Origin: Neopestalotiopsis rosae
Lineage: Eukaryota; Ascomycota; Sordariomycetes; Amphisphaeriales; Sporocadaceae
Direction: 5' to 3'
Assembly (NCBI GenBank): GCA_023078685.1
Contig: JALGAS010000002.1
Span: 744,001 to 808,000 of the forward strand
DNA: 64,000 nt
Shown: piece after piece, positions 12,153 through 22,849 of the stretch
How positions within the stretch are numbered: the stretch's first letter is position 1
How the letters are laid out: the number at the start of each line of letters is the position of its first letter
Position numbers and translations under genes: made by a program
The notes under the pieces: model-generated
Seen by the model: only the letters and a program-made list of their open reading frames with translations
What the model was told of the DNA's origin: nothing
The model's database searches: none

Positions 12153-15065
12153 ATGACACAAACGCCAATGATTTCGGTGCCGCTCAAGGCCACAAACGAG
12201 ATTGACTGGATTGCGCCGCTCAAGTCCTACATCAGAGATACGTATGGCGACGATCCGGAACGCTACGCAGAAGAATGCGCGACGCTCAACCGCTTGCGCC
12301 AGGACATGAGAGGTGCCGGCAAAGACAGCACCGCGGGAAGGGACTTGCTATATCGATACTATGGGCAGCTCGAATTGCTGGATCTGCGCTTCCCGGTCGA
12401 TGAGCAACATATCAAGATATCCTTTACATGGTACGTGCCTAGGAATCTAGTACGCCAATTGATGCTGCCATGATGGGCTAACACCGTTGGCAGGTTCGAT
12501 GCTTTCACGCACAAATCCACCGCGCAATACTCACTCGCCTTTGAAAAGGCCTCGGTCATTTTCAACATCTCGGCCGTCTTGTCTTGCCATGCGGCAAACC
12601 AAACAAGGTCGGAAGAGTCGGGCCTCAAAGCGGCCTATCATTCCTTCCAAGCCTCTGCTGGCATGTTTACGTACATCAACGAGAACTTCTTGCACGCGCC
12701 ATCGTCGGATTTGAGCCGCGAGACTGTAAAGTGCTTGATAGCTATCACACTCGCCCAGGCGCAAGAGGTCTTTTTGGAGAAACAAGTGTCAGACCAGAAA
12801 AAGGTCGGAATGCTAGCCAAGCTGTCTAGCCAGGCAGCATATCTCTATTCGCAAGCCGTCGAGGGCGTACAAGAGAATGTCAACAAGGCCATCTTTGAGA
12901 AAGTCTGGCTGCTGTTTGTTCAAATCAAATATAATTTGCTGTCATCACTTTCCCAGTACTACCAGGCTATCGCTGACACTGACGCGAACGCGCACGGAGT
13001 AGCCGTCGCGAGACTGAAGGCAGCAGAAGGCCAAGCAAAAGAGGCGAGCCGCATCGCTTCCAGCTTCCCTAGCACCATGCCTCCTAGTTCGAACTTGAGT
13101 GCGGAAACTGGAACACTCCTAGTTGATATCACGAAACGAAACCTCACCACAATTCAAGAAAAGCTGCAGGAGCTGAACAAGGACAATGACTACATCTACC
13201 ATCAGCCCGTCCCACCCGAAGCCAGCCTCGCACCGGTGGCCAAGTTGCCGGCATCGAAACCGATCCCAGTCAGCGAATTGTACGCGGGACAGGACATCCA
13301 ACGAATCACTGGACCTGATCTGTTTGCCAAAATTGTTCCTTTGGCAGTTACCGAATCCGCAAGTCTGTACGATGAGGAGAAAGCCAAAGTGATTCGAGCA
13401 GAGTCAGAAAGAGTCGATCTCGCTAATAGCGAGATGGCTGCAAGTCTAGACTACTTGCGTCTTCCTGGCGCGTTGCAGGTGCTAAAAGGTGGCTTCGACC
13501 AAGACATTATTCCCGATGAGGATTTCCGGATGTGGTGCGATGATGTCGCCGGCCACGAGAACCCAGTCTCCATATTCGATACGTTGCGGATAGACAAGGA
13601 CTCGATCATCAACATTCTGGACAAGAGCTCAAAACAGCTCGACATGGAGGAGAGCGTTTGCGAAAAGATGAGATCCAAATATGAAAGCGAGTGGACACAA
13701 CAACCGAGCTCGAGGCTTACAACGACACTAAGGGGAAACATACGCAATTACCGTGAGGCCCTGGACGAAGCCTCTCGAAGTGATGGGCAGCTATATGCCA
13801 AATTCAGACAGAATGAGAACGATTTCGAGGATATGCGCGTCGCTGCACAGCGTGGTGATGCGGATGCCTTGTTCCAGCGTGCTGTCAGCCAAGTCCGGAC
13901 CAAGTCTAGCAATGCGGCGAGCCCAGCAGGTAGGGAGCCGTCCTTGTTGGATGATGATTTCGGCGACGATGGTCCAAGCGTGATGGAGCAGATCAACCGA
14001 GTCGAAGAGATCCTGAAGAAGCTCAATCTGATCAAGAGAGAGCGGAATCAAGTGCTCAAAGATCTCAAGGAGAAGGTGAGAAAATGGAAAACGAAAAATT
14101 CGGACCGTGTTGTGTTTGATTGTACTGACTTTTTCTAGGTGCACAACGATGACATTTCACAAATTCTCATCTTGAACAAGAAGTCTATACCAAACTACGA
14201 ACAGCAGCTCTTCCAGTCCGAGTTGGAGAAGTTCAGACCTCACCAGAATCGCTTATTGCAGGCCAACCATAAGCAAGCGTCGTTGATGAAGGAGCTCACT
14301 GCAACCTTTAACAACCTTCTGCAAGACAAGCGCGTCCGTGCTGAGCAGAGCAAGTATGAATCTATCCAGCGGCAAAGATCCACGGTGGTGAACAGGTACA
14401 AGAGAGCCTACCAAGACTTCTTGGATCTCGAGGCCGGCCTGCAGAGCGCCAAAAGATGGTATTCAGAAATGAAGGAGACAGTTGACAGCCTCGAAAAGAA
14501 CGTCGAGACTTTTGTCAACAATCGCCGTTCTGAGGGTGCCAACCTCCTCAACCAGATTGAGCAGGACAAGGCAAACAACAAGAGTCAGCAGGCAGAAATA
14601 GAGCAGCAGAGGCTGCGCGGTCTCATGGAGAGAATGTCCATGGATCCATCGACTTCTCCGCCACCCAAGCCGGGATCAGCAAGACCGACACCAGCGCCGT
14701 TGAACTTTTCTCAAGCTCAAAGCCCTTATTCTCAGCAGAGTGGCACACCGCGTTACCCATCGACATCGTTTAGCGGCCAGTACCAAACTACCTCGCCGCC
14801 TCCAAGTCAGTCGACGTATACAACATTTTCCAGCCCACCGCCGAACCCTTCTTTCACATCTACACCACAGCCGCAAGTTCAGGCATATGGACAACAAGCG
14901 GCCTACAACCCCAGCAACTGGGGTCGTAATCCAGGTCCAACGTCGCCGCCCCCGAACCAGACAAGTTTTGGGATGGGCGCGAGAGGACCGGCATCTCCTC
15001 CACCAACACAAACTAGTTTTGGCCAGAGTCAACCGTACAATACCTACGGTAATCCGCAGGTGCAT

Positions 15066-15100
<35 letters not shown>

Positions 15101-15311
15101 GCCTCAAGGTCAACACTACCCGCCCGTCGGATTCGTCCCGCCGCCGCCGCCCCCTGGACCGCCGCCATTGGGCCCGCAGCAGACGGTCCATTATCCGGTA
15201 CAACAGCAGGGACAAGCAGATTATTATGGCCAACAACAGGGTGGTGGTCCCCGCAGCGCACAGCAGCAACAATCGCAAGACCCTTGGGCAGGATTAAGTC
15301 AGTGGAAATAG
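12153..15311 (+). CDS. bro1: Bro1/ALIX-family ESCRT-associated protein Bro1
   Basis: Three exons (12153-12430, 12494-14075, 14139-15311) give 1010 residues, close to the size of filamentous-fungal Bro1 and longer than PalA/Rim20. Residues 5-380 form the BRO1 domain: MISVPLKATNEIDWIAPLK, QLELLDLRFP, ISFTWFDAF, AFEKASVIFNISAVLSCHA and a helical TPR-like core (KVWLLFVQIKYN). Residues about 390-790 are the V-shaped coiled-coil domain. The rest is Pro/Gln/Ser-rich with a Gln run at about 930-941 and Pro runs, ending DPWAGLSQWK. Bro1 binds the ESCRT-III subunit Snf7 on endosomes and recruits the ubiquitin hydrolase Doa4 for cargo sorting into multivesicular bodies. Both introns have consensus ends. 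Confidence 0.94.
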
Positions 15312-16145
15312 GGCAAGAAATAAACCAGCAATGGAGGTTGTTCCATCATAGGATTATTATCATAGAAATGGTTGCATATCATGAGAACACTGGCCTTTCC
15401 CATCATAAGTGTTTATAAAGAACGTGGTTGATTGTCCTGTGACATGATCGACTAAAGCATGCGTACATGGCTTCTCAAAGTGCTTCTTATCTCGAGACCT
15501 TGTGATTACGTATGGCACCATTAATAGCGACAAAACTTCGCATTCGCAAAATTAGGTATTCCACTGGTGAGGCGTTGCGCTAAGTTAAGCAGTTGGGAAG
15601 ATTCGGGTTTTCGCATCACTCACGGACTACGATTCGTCCGACGCATTAACTCCAGAGTCTTAACCCCGAGATGCTGCAGTGATTTGGTCTGGTTTGGTCT
15701 GGTTTGCTCCAACCAAGCCAAGCCACAGAGAGACACTCACACTCATACGTAGACTTGTTTTTTTTGACAAAGAGCTTCCCGTCCAGCAATGAATCATTGT
15801 AAACTAAAAAGCGCCTCGCAACATTGAACCCGCGGGATCCATGTTTTGGCCCACCCCCCCAGCCATACTATGTAAGCCCAAGAAGCCCAGGCAAGGGTCA
15901 ATAACTCATTATGGATTGTCCGGAGACCGACTCACATCTGAATCTTGCCGGACACCCTGGACCCGACAAATAAAAATCATTCTTGGGGTCGCTCTCGCAT
16001 AAGACTGCAGGCACATGGGCTTTTGCTTGTACTCTGTAGATCCCTCTCCCTTTGTACTCTATAAGCAAAAAGATACATAAAAGGACTCTTATGTCACCTT
16101 GATCTCTTTTTTCCTTCCCGAGGGTCTCTTGCTGCTTGGCCACCA
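15312..16145. other. Intergenic region bro1 to Fmp30-like gene
   Basis: About 0.8 kb holding the bro1 3' region and the promoter of the next gene. A 10-bp unit (TTTGGTCTGG) is repeated 2.4 times at 15683-15706. No coding frame is supported. Confidence 0.5.
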
Positions 16146-17852
16146 ATGCGTCGTGCTCTTTTCCAACTCTTCTCTACCGGAAGAGGATCCTGGTTGCGGT
16201 CATCCTACCAGAAGAGCTGCTTACACACAACCAACGCGACCAACACCCCTCCCGGAAACAAAAGCAGAACCAGCAGACATACAGCTCTGCGCATACTGAA
16301 ATCGTCCACCCTCGCCGCGCTCCCGGCAGCCATGTTCACCCCCACCGTGACAAAGCCCGAGAGGCTCGGCCCGGCGCCGGACGACGTGGACAAGAAGACG
16401 CACCACGCAAAAAAGGACAGCGCAGGCCGGCCGACCAAGTTTGCCAACCCGCATGATTCTTTCCAACCGCCGGACCTGTGGCTCGTCTTTCCTTCACTTC
16501 TGTATGTATTTTTATTTTGAAGTTTTTTTTTTCTGGCTCCAAACAGCAAGTGGTGTAAGATCCTTGCGATTGATGATGATGATGATGATGCGCGCAGTCA
16601 GTTAGTGGAAAGAGATTGCGACAGACAAAGTTAACAGTGGCATATATAAAAGTAAAACATTATTTGGGCGCTCTCCATTTCCCAAGCCAGACTCCTCGGT
16701 CGTTGAGGTCGTGGAGCCAAATCTGCTACAGACCAGGACAGCGACGACACCAACAGTAGTGACAGAGGAAGGAGGCGACGGCAATGACAAGGCAAGAACT
16801 GCTTCGTCGTCATCCCCGGAGGAACCAAAACTGCGGGCAACGTGGCTCGGCCACGCGACCTACTACGTCGAGTTCCCGTCCGGCCTCCGGGTCCTCTTTG
16901 ACCCCATCTTTGACGAGTACTGCGCGCCCGTGAGCTACCCGCTGTTCAAGCGGTACACGGCGCCCGGCTGCCAGATCGCCGACCTCCCCTACGTGGACGC
17001 CGTCTGCATCTCGCACTCGCACTACGACCACCTGAGCGTCGACAGCGTGCGCGAGATCCACGCCCGGTTCCCCCGGGCGCACTTCTTTGTCGGCCTCGGC
17101 CTCGGGGACTGGTTTGCGCGCACCGGGCTTGGTGACCACGTGACCGAGTGCGACTGGTGGGACGATGTCGAGCTGACCCTCAAGCCGACGGCGGCGGCGG
17201 AGGCGGCAACAGATGGTGGCGAGAAGAAGGATGTCGCCGATATTGCTGCCGCGACAAAACCCATTACGGCGCGCATCTCTTGTCTCCCCAGCCAGCACGG
17301 CTCGGGTCGGTCTGCCTTCGACCGAGATAGTAAGTTGCTTTCCCGCAGTGATTTTGGCATGTAGTTCCGAATTAACAAAAACATTTTTAAGCCACCCTCT
17401 GGTGCGCATGGGCCGTCTCGTCCGGGACCCCGGAGACGCCCGCATCGCAAAAATCCGTCCTCTTCCTAGGCGACACGGGCTACCGCTCGGTCCCGCGGCT
17501 CCCAGACGACGTGGACGACTACGCCCCGCCGCACGACAAGCTGCCCACGAACCCGCAGTTCGCGCAGATCGGCAAGCTGAGGGGGCCCTTTGACCTGGGC
17601 CTCATCCCCATCGGCGCCTACGCGCCCCGGGCCGCCTTCTCCGGCGTCCACGGCAACCCCTTTGACGCGGTGGAGATGTTTCGCGACACCCGGTGCCGGC
17701 GCGCCGTCGGCATCCACTGGGGCACCTTTGTGCTCACGACCGAGGAGCTGCGCGAGCCGCCGCGCCTGCTCCGCGAGGCTCTCCGGCGCAGGGGCATTGC
17801 CGAGGAGGGCGTCTTTGACGTCTCGCGCATCGGGGAGACGCGCGAGTACTGA
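16146..17852 (+). CDS. fmp30: NAPE-PLD/Fmp30-like metallo-beta-lactamase-fold hydrolase
   Basis: Three exons (16146-16501, 16638-17329, 17392-17852) give 502 residues. The fold is shown by SHSHYDHL (H245, H247, D249, H250), LPSQHGSGR, GDTGY (D377), VHGNPFDAVE (H436) and GIHWGTF (H458), the metal-ligand set of N-acyl-phosphatidylethanolamine phospholipase D. Animal NAPE-PLD releases N-acylethanolamines; yeast Fmp30 is its mitochondrial inner-membrane relative, tied to cardiolipin and phosphatidylethanolamine balance. The Arg/Ser-rich N-terminus (MRRALFQLFSTGRGSWLRSS) suits mitochondrial import, which is why I chose 16146 over the in-frame ATG at 16332. The segment GRPTKFANPHDSF is typical of the family. 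The large 3' part has very GC-rich third codon positions. Orthology to FMP30 itself is inferred. Confidence 0.87.
16572..16590. repeat. (GAT)6 microsatellite in an intron
   Basis: Six GAT units plus a G within the first intron of the Fmp30-like gene, so length changes would not alter the protein. Confidence 0.9.
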
Positions 17853-18220
17853 AATCTCGTTTTTCAGCTTGAGTTGAGTCGAAGTGCGTGTATAGTGAGT
17901 GTGTTAGATCTTGGAGAGGAGGGTGAGAGGGGAAGGGAACAAGAAAGGCGACCAAAAGCCAGCCTATTGAAAAGACGCTGTGGTTTTTTCTTTCCCCCCA
18001 TCGATCGGCTAGGTGCGTCTCGGGGCTGTATGACTATCGGATAGAAAGGAAATATCATTCGGATTAGCGTTCACCATGGTACGTCTCACATAGCATTGGC
18101 GTTCAAATTCAAGACTTGATTTTTCTTCGTTTCACATGTATTCATGGTTTCAGTAGCGAAATTTGAACTTCGATTTTATAGATTATCATATAATTCTTGT
18201 ACAACATTCAGTCGGCACAA
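17853..18220. other. Convergent 3' region
   Basis: A 368-bp tail-to-tail spacer between the Fmp30-like gene (+) and the PL4 lyase (-). I see only AT-rich 3'-end sequence. Confidence 0.5.
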
Positions 18221-21177
18221 CTAGCTGAGTTCTAGGCGCAACGCATCATACTGGACATAGACTGTCGTAGTCAAGACTGCGCTCTCCTGTTGCACGAAAC
18301 ATGGTCAGCAACACAGTACTTGCACAAGGCAAAGGTGTTATTGAGGGGGCGTCGTGTTCCCAAAGGAAGTGTATAGGAAAATTCAGACTTACATAATCCG
18401 TGGCATTATACGGAAGACTCAGGATGAAAGTGTTCTCGCCCGTGACCAGAAGATCACTGGGGAACGTGAACTTGTGTCCGACATTGTAGCATATGACCGC
18501 GGACCGTACGGCACAAGAGCTGCTCTGGTAATATCTGATGTATACTTGTTAGCAACAGCGCCACGCTGGCTCCCTCGTCCATTCGTGTCGACAAAAACTT
18601 ACGGAATCACCCATGGCTCCAGGTCCTGTCCATTGACATTGACGGTATACTGGAGATTGGCATGCGGCTCCGAGGCGTTGTACACATCCGTGTTGCCGGC
18701 AGCCGTCTTGGCGCCGGCCAAGAGCACGGTAAAGATGCCCTCGGTCGCGTCCGGGTACTGGGCCTGATCGAAATCAAACGAGATGGTCCAGTTGTTGACG
18801 TTGCCGTCGCCGGCGTAGGGCTCGGTGCGGATCGAGTTGCCGTAGCCGCCAAAGACGCTCCAGTGGACGTAGTTGAGGTCCGTCGACGCGTCGGACTCGC
18901 CCACCTTGTACGCCACGCCCTCGGGGAACTCGTCGACAAAGTCGTACACGGGCCAGTAGATGCGGTACTCCTCGGGCTGCCGCGGGTGCGTCGCGTCGCG
19001 CGCGTAGCCGTGGCGGTACTCGCCCGCGCTCTTGTCGGGCGTGCCGATGCGGAAGACCTCGGTGCCCGCCGTCTCCTCGCTCCACTCAACCGTGACCGTC
19101 TGCTCCTCGCCGGCGGTAATGACAACGTCGTCCTGCACAAAGTCGCCAAACACGCCGTCGGCGTAAATGGTCAGCCGGTAGGTGCCGGCCTTGACGCGCG
19201 GGATGGTCGCGGTGCCCGTCGCGCCGTCGATCTCGGCCCAGTACTGGTAGGCGTCGACGTCAAGGACATTGTCCTGAAAGTCGACGGCGTTTTGGGCGAG
19301 CACGGCAATGGCGTTGGCGGCGTTGTCCGGGAGGGACACCTCTACGGCCAGGCAGCCGCGCTCGCTCGTCGGCACGTAGTTGGGGACGTACTGGGCAATG
19401 GAGTCATAAAAGTCGGCGTTCCACGAGCTGTTTGCGTACTCGAGGGCGTCGGCGTGGGATTCGAGAATTGTTGTGCCGGCGGGGAGGTGGTTGAAGTAGT
19501 AGTAGTGCTGCTCTGGGCGTTAGGATCCTCAATTCAGTCATTCTTTTTTTAGGAAGTAGTAAACTCACAGGGCCAAAAGTTCGGTCAAATCCATTGGTTA
19601 TATTTGGCTGTCAGGATGGTCAGTAAGGTGTGTACAATGTATATTCAATACTACCATGTCGGTATTTGAACAATATAGTCTTTGCATTCCGGGACTTGGA
19701 TGTATCAATTGTGATTCAGTACTTACCGTCTGGTCACCATGATGATTCGAGACAATCTAGACGCGTGTTAGCCATAGATCACGCATCAAGAAGCATATCA
19801 GCACCAAAAACATACATAGTTGTAAACGATGCCGTCGACCATCAAGTCAGAGTGCAGAGGCCCACCGAAATACGTTTCCTTGTTATTCATGACGAGCCAG
19901 GAACCGTATGTCGAGTTGTCCGAGGTCTGCGTTCCGTCGGCAAACCTGTGTGTAATGATTGTTGAGCAAGAGGTTTCTCTTTAGAAAAACAACAATTTTC
20001 TCAAGAGTGACTTACTGGCCATGAACGTCATTGTTCCTCCAAGTGTCCGAGAATGTGTACTTGGTGAAGTAGTCGGCTTCCTGCTGTACATAGGCATCAT
20101 TTGGCGTGTTGCCGAGATACCACGTAGCATCCTCTAATTTCGTCCATTGAGATTAGAGACTTGAAACCTCAATTGCTCATGAACCAAGATGAAGGCTTTC
20201 GGCGCTAGACTTACGAACAACGACCTCATTGGCGATTGCCTCTTTGCTGGGCAGCGGTGCCCATTGCTCCTCGTTTGTGAGCAGGTGTGTCCAGATTGCC
20301 GAGTTGGGCCGGAACAGTGTTCGGAATTCTAGAATGTTGCCGCGTCTTGAGTCAGCTCACAATCTCCTGGACTCATGACGAAACGTGAAGAAAGATTTAT
20401 GAGCGCGAATGGCATACCGCCCAAGGCCAACTGCTTACCTTGCAGATTCCTCAAAAACGGCGTGGTCTCATTGTAATACGCCAACCTCTCAAACATGTGC
20501 ACTACAAGACGATGCCACGAGTCAGCCAGTCTCCCAGAGATCAAAAGTGTCACTATGCTTTTCTCCTCCAACATTTCCAAAGTAACGACGAAGGGAGTCT
20601 TTTACTTACAGCCAGTTTCTCCATCCCTCAGGAACCAATACGTCTCCAACACCTGGCCGGTCCCCGGATACGTGTCCGACATTTTGATTCCGCCGTACTG
20701 CGTGCCGGTCGAGTCCGTGCCATTGTAGAGCTCGTAGCTAGGCGAAGCGCTGCCGGGCGTCCAGAAGCCCGAGGGGATACAGTAGCAGTCCAGATAGGGG
20801 CCAACACCGGTCGAGCCAGACTTGGTTCCGAGCACTAGAAGAATTGGAATCCTTGTTTAGCAAGTGACCTCTTCAATTGGGGAAAGCAAATAATCACTCG
20901 AGTTGACCAACATGGTCGCAAGAAGTCACATGTCTTTGGGAATCTCCAATAAATACACTCCAAATGGACGATACAGCTGGATTTCGCCAGAAAGAGAAAA
21001 CTCACAGTTCTGCCCGTCCAGAGTCAAGGTCTCGACGGACCCGGTGGACTTGTTCACGCTGGCGTAGAGGCGATCATTGGCGATGATCAGCTCGGACGAG
21101 GTCTCGGTGGCGTTGAGTGCCGCCAACACGACGGCGGCCGGCGCAAAGGCCGCGGACAGCAATAGATTGCGCATCAT
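18221..21177 (-). CDS. rglB: Secreted rhamnogalacturonan endolyase, PL4 (RglB type)
   Basis: Eleven exons on the minus strand (21177-21006, 20834-20610, 20501-20439, 20328-20215, 20133-20016, 19945-19816, 19756-19727, 19607-19569, 19510-18603, 18534-18393, 18286-18221) give 668 residues, the size of Aspergillus RglB. Residues 1-22 are a signal peptide (MMRNLLLSAAFAPAAVVLAA). Family landmarks run the whole length: TGVGPYLDCYCIPSGF, ETYWFLRDGETGLHMFERLA, RTLFRPNSAIWTHL, DYFTKYTFSDTWR, NDVHGQFADGTQT, GGPLHSDLMVDGIVYNY, IVSNHHGDQTPNITNGFDRT, GTPDKSAGEYRHGYARD, LAGAKTAAGNTDVYNASEP, and a final VYVQYDALRLELS. PL4 enzymes cut the rhamnose-galacturonate backbone of rhamnogalacturonan I by beta-elimination outside the cell. 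A fibronectin-like and a carbohydrate-binding-like domain make up the C-terminal half. Two exons are only 30 and 39 nt. Exon 9 has markedly GC-rich codons. Confidence 0.94.
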
Positions 21178-22849
21178 CCTCAATTATGGTGTACCTTTTC
21201 TTCTTCCAATTTCAGAGAAAGAAGATGATTCTTCTTTTTGGATTTCCGGAAAAAGGCAAAGAACACAACTTCAGCCGCGAAGGAAGGAAAGAAGTCCTGC
21301 CGAGCCAAGAAAGATACCCAGGCCGATAGGGAGGCTGTACAATCAATCCATTTTTTGTAATTGGTGCAAGTAGGCTTTTGTATCTTTTTCATGTTTACCC
21401 CAGCATCGTTACCCCAAAATTCCCCCCATAGTGGTAGGGGATCCGGTGGGCGAACCATGAGATCTCCCCTGATCCGTTTTTTCCCTCCGCCGAGTTCATA
21501 GTGTTGAAAGGAAAGCTGGGGTAAGTGTTCGTCTGGATGGAGAAATTACGAGTGAGAGAGTGACCCTGGTCGTATTTTTTCCGGGGATGACGATGGGTTC
21601 TGCGGGGAAACAACGAATATGCGGGGGAAGAGGAAACGAGAAATGGATACAATTTTCAGGGGTTATTGTAGTTGACGAGGTTAAGTCTCTGCTCGCTTCG
21701 TTGCTAGATAGAGCCAAGACGCTACTCCTGTACATGGGGTGGTATAAGTCGTGAATGCTGTTGCATTGACATATACCTATTCGGTTTTCTCGGAGAACTC
21801 AATCTATTTCTCTAATCTATTATTCCTTCCTCCCGACTCATCTTTTGATCGATATTCATATTGCGGCACATGGTATATTATATGCAAGAATCGATTCAGC
21901 TATAAAAAGAATGCACCCTGCCCAGATACTGACGGTGGTCCCTTCATGATGCTGGATGCCACTAAAAGCTATAGTCTTTCTCTATCTCGGGTCCTCGGCG
22001 GATCGTCCAGCGAATTTTAAATTGCATCTCAATTCACCTCACCGCATCCAAAGCTATCTTCGGACCAGTGTTCCGCGTTTTCTTGATGTTACCAGCAGCC
22101 GTTTCGCCACGAGTTATCTTCTCTGACCCTTGTTGACTCCGACTGCTTCGTCAATAGCTTGTCCTCCATGCCGGGGTCATGATGTCAGACCTCCGGTGGT
22201 ACACAGCTGTCTTGGCATCAATTAGAACTGCTAGGCATATCGTGGTATTGTAGACAAGTCGGCCGACTTTACTATACCAAGTCTTGTTAGTTGACCTTTC
22301 TCGGAAATGTGAGTATATACATGGCCCGGCCTCGGATCTCCGTGGTAGGTCCGAGTATTAAACAAATATTCTCCGAGCTCATCATAACAAACGACTTGAA
22401 CGGGTGGTATCATTTCTTATTCATATTATTTCGCCTATACGCGCAACGATTGTCGGTCGACCTTTCTCAGAGCGATAGGCAAGAACATAGCCTGGCCTCA
22501 CGAAATATTTGATTCATGGCCAGACCTCCAAAGGCTAAAGAAATGTTGCAGCTTCTTTGCAGCTTTGCGTAGCTATCGGGACATCTGACAAGCATGGAGA
22601 TATATGAAGAGAAGGATATGTGTTGACCAATGATCCTACGTATACTTGCGAGGCTCGAGGCTCGGAGCCAGCCTGCCTCTCAGTTCACTGCAATTTTGGG
22701 CCTCGCCGGGAAAACATTGCAGCACTTCATTGCACTGCGAGGCTGCGAGCCGCCAGACCAAAGGGCACCGCAGAGATCCAAGCCCATAGTCAAGGACCTG
22801 ATTAGGTGGTATCATTCTTTATTCACTTTATTCTTCGTCACGCCAGTTA
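21178..22849. other. Intergenic region with diverged direct repeats
   Basis: About 1.7 kb between the rglB start and the end of the L2HGDH-like gene, holding the rglB promoter. No gene is supported. A pair of diverged 45-bp copies occurs here (separate entry), and GGTGGTATCATT recurs at about 22400 and 22805. Confidence 0.5.
22291..22501. repeat. Pair of diverged direct repeats, about 166 bp apart
   Basis: The stretch 22291-22335 aligns without gaps to 22457-22501. Both contain GACCTTTCTC and later GGCCTC. By eye about 60% of positions match, and many differences are transitions. This may be a decayed tandem duplication or a remnant of a mobile element. The match is weak. Confidence 0.35.

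Noticed and set aside
14676..15278. Poly-Leu/Arg minus-strand frame over the bro1 tail
   Set aside because: Complement of the Gln/Pro codon runs of Bro1, not a membrane protein.
18662..19552. 296-codon plus-strand frame over the PL4 lyase
   Set aside because: Shadow of the GC3-rich exon 9 on the other strand; it has no domain and conflicts with a clear enzyme.
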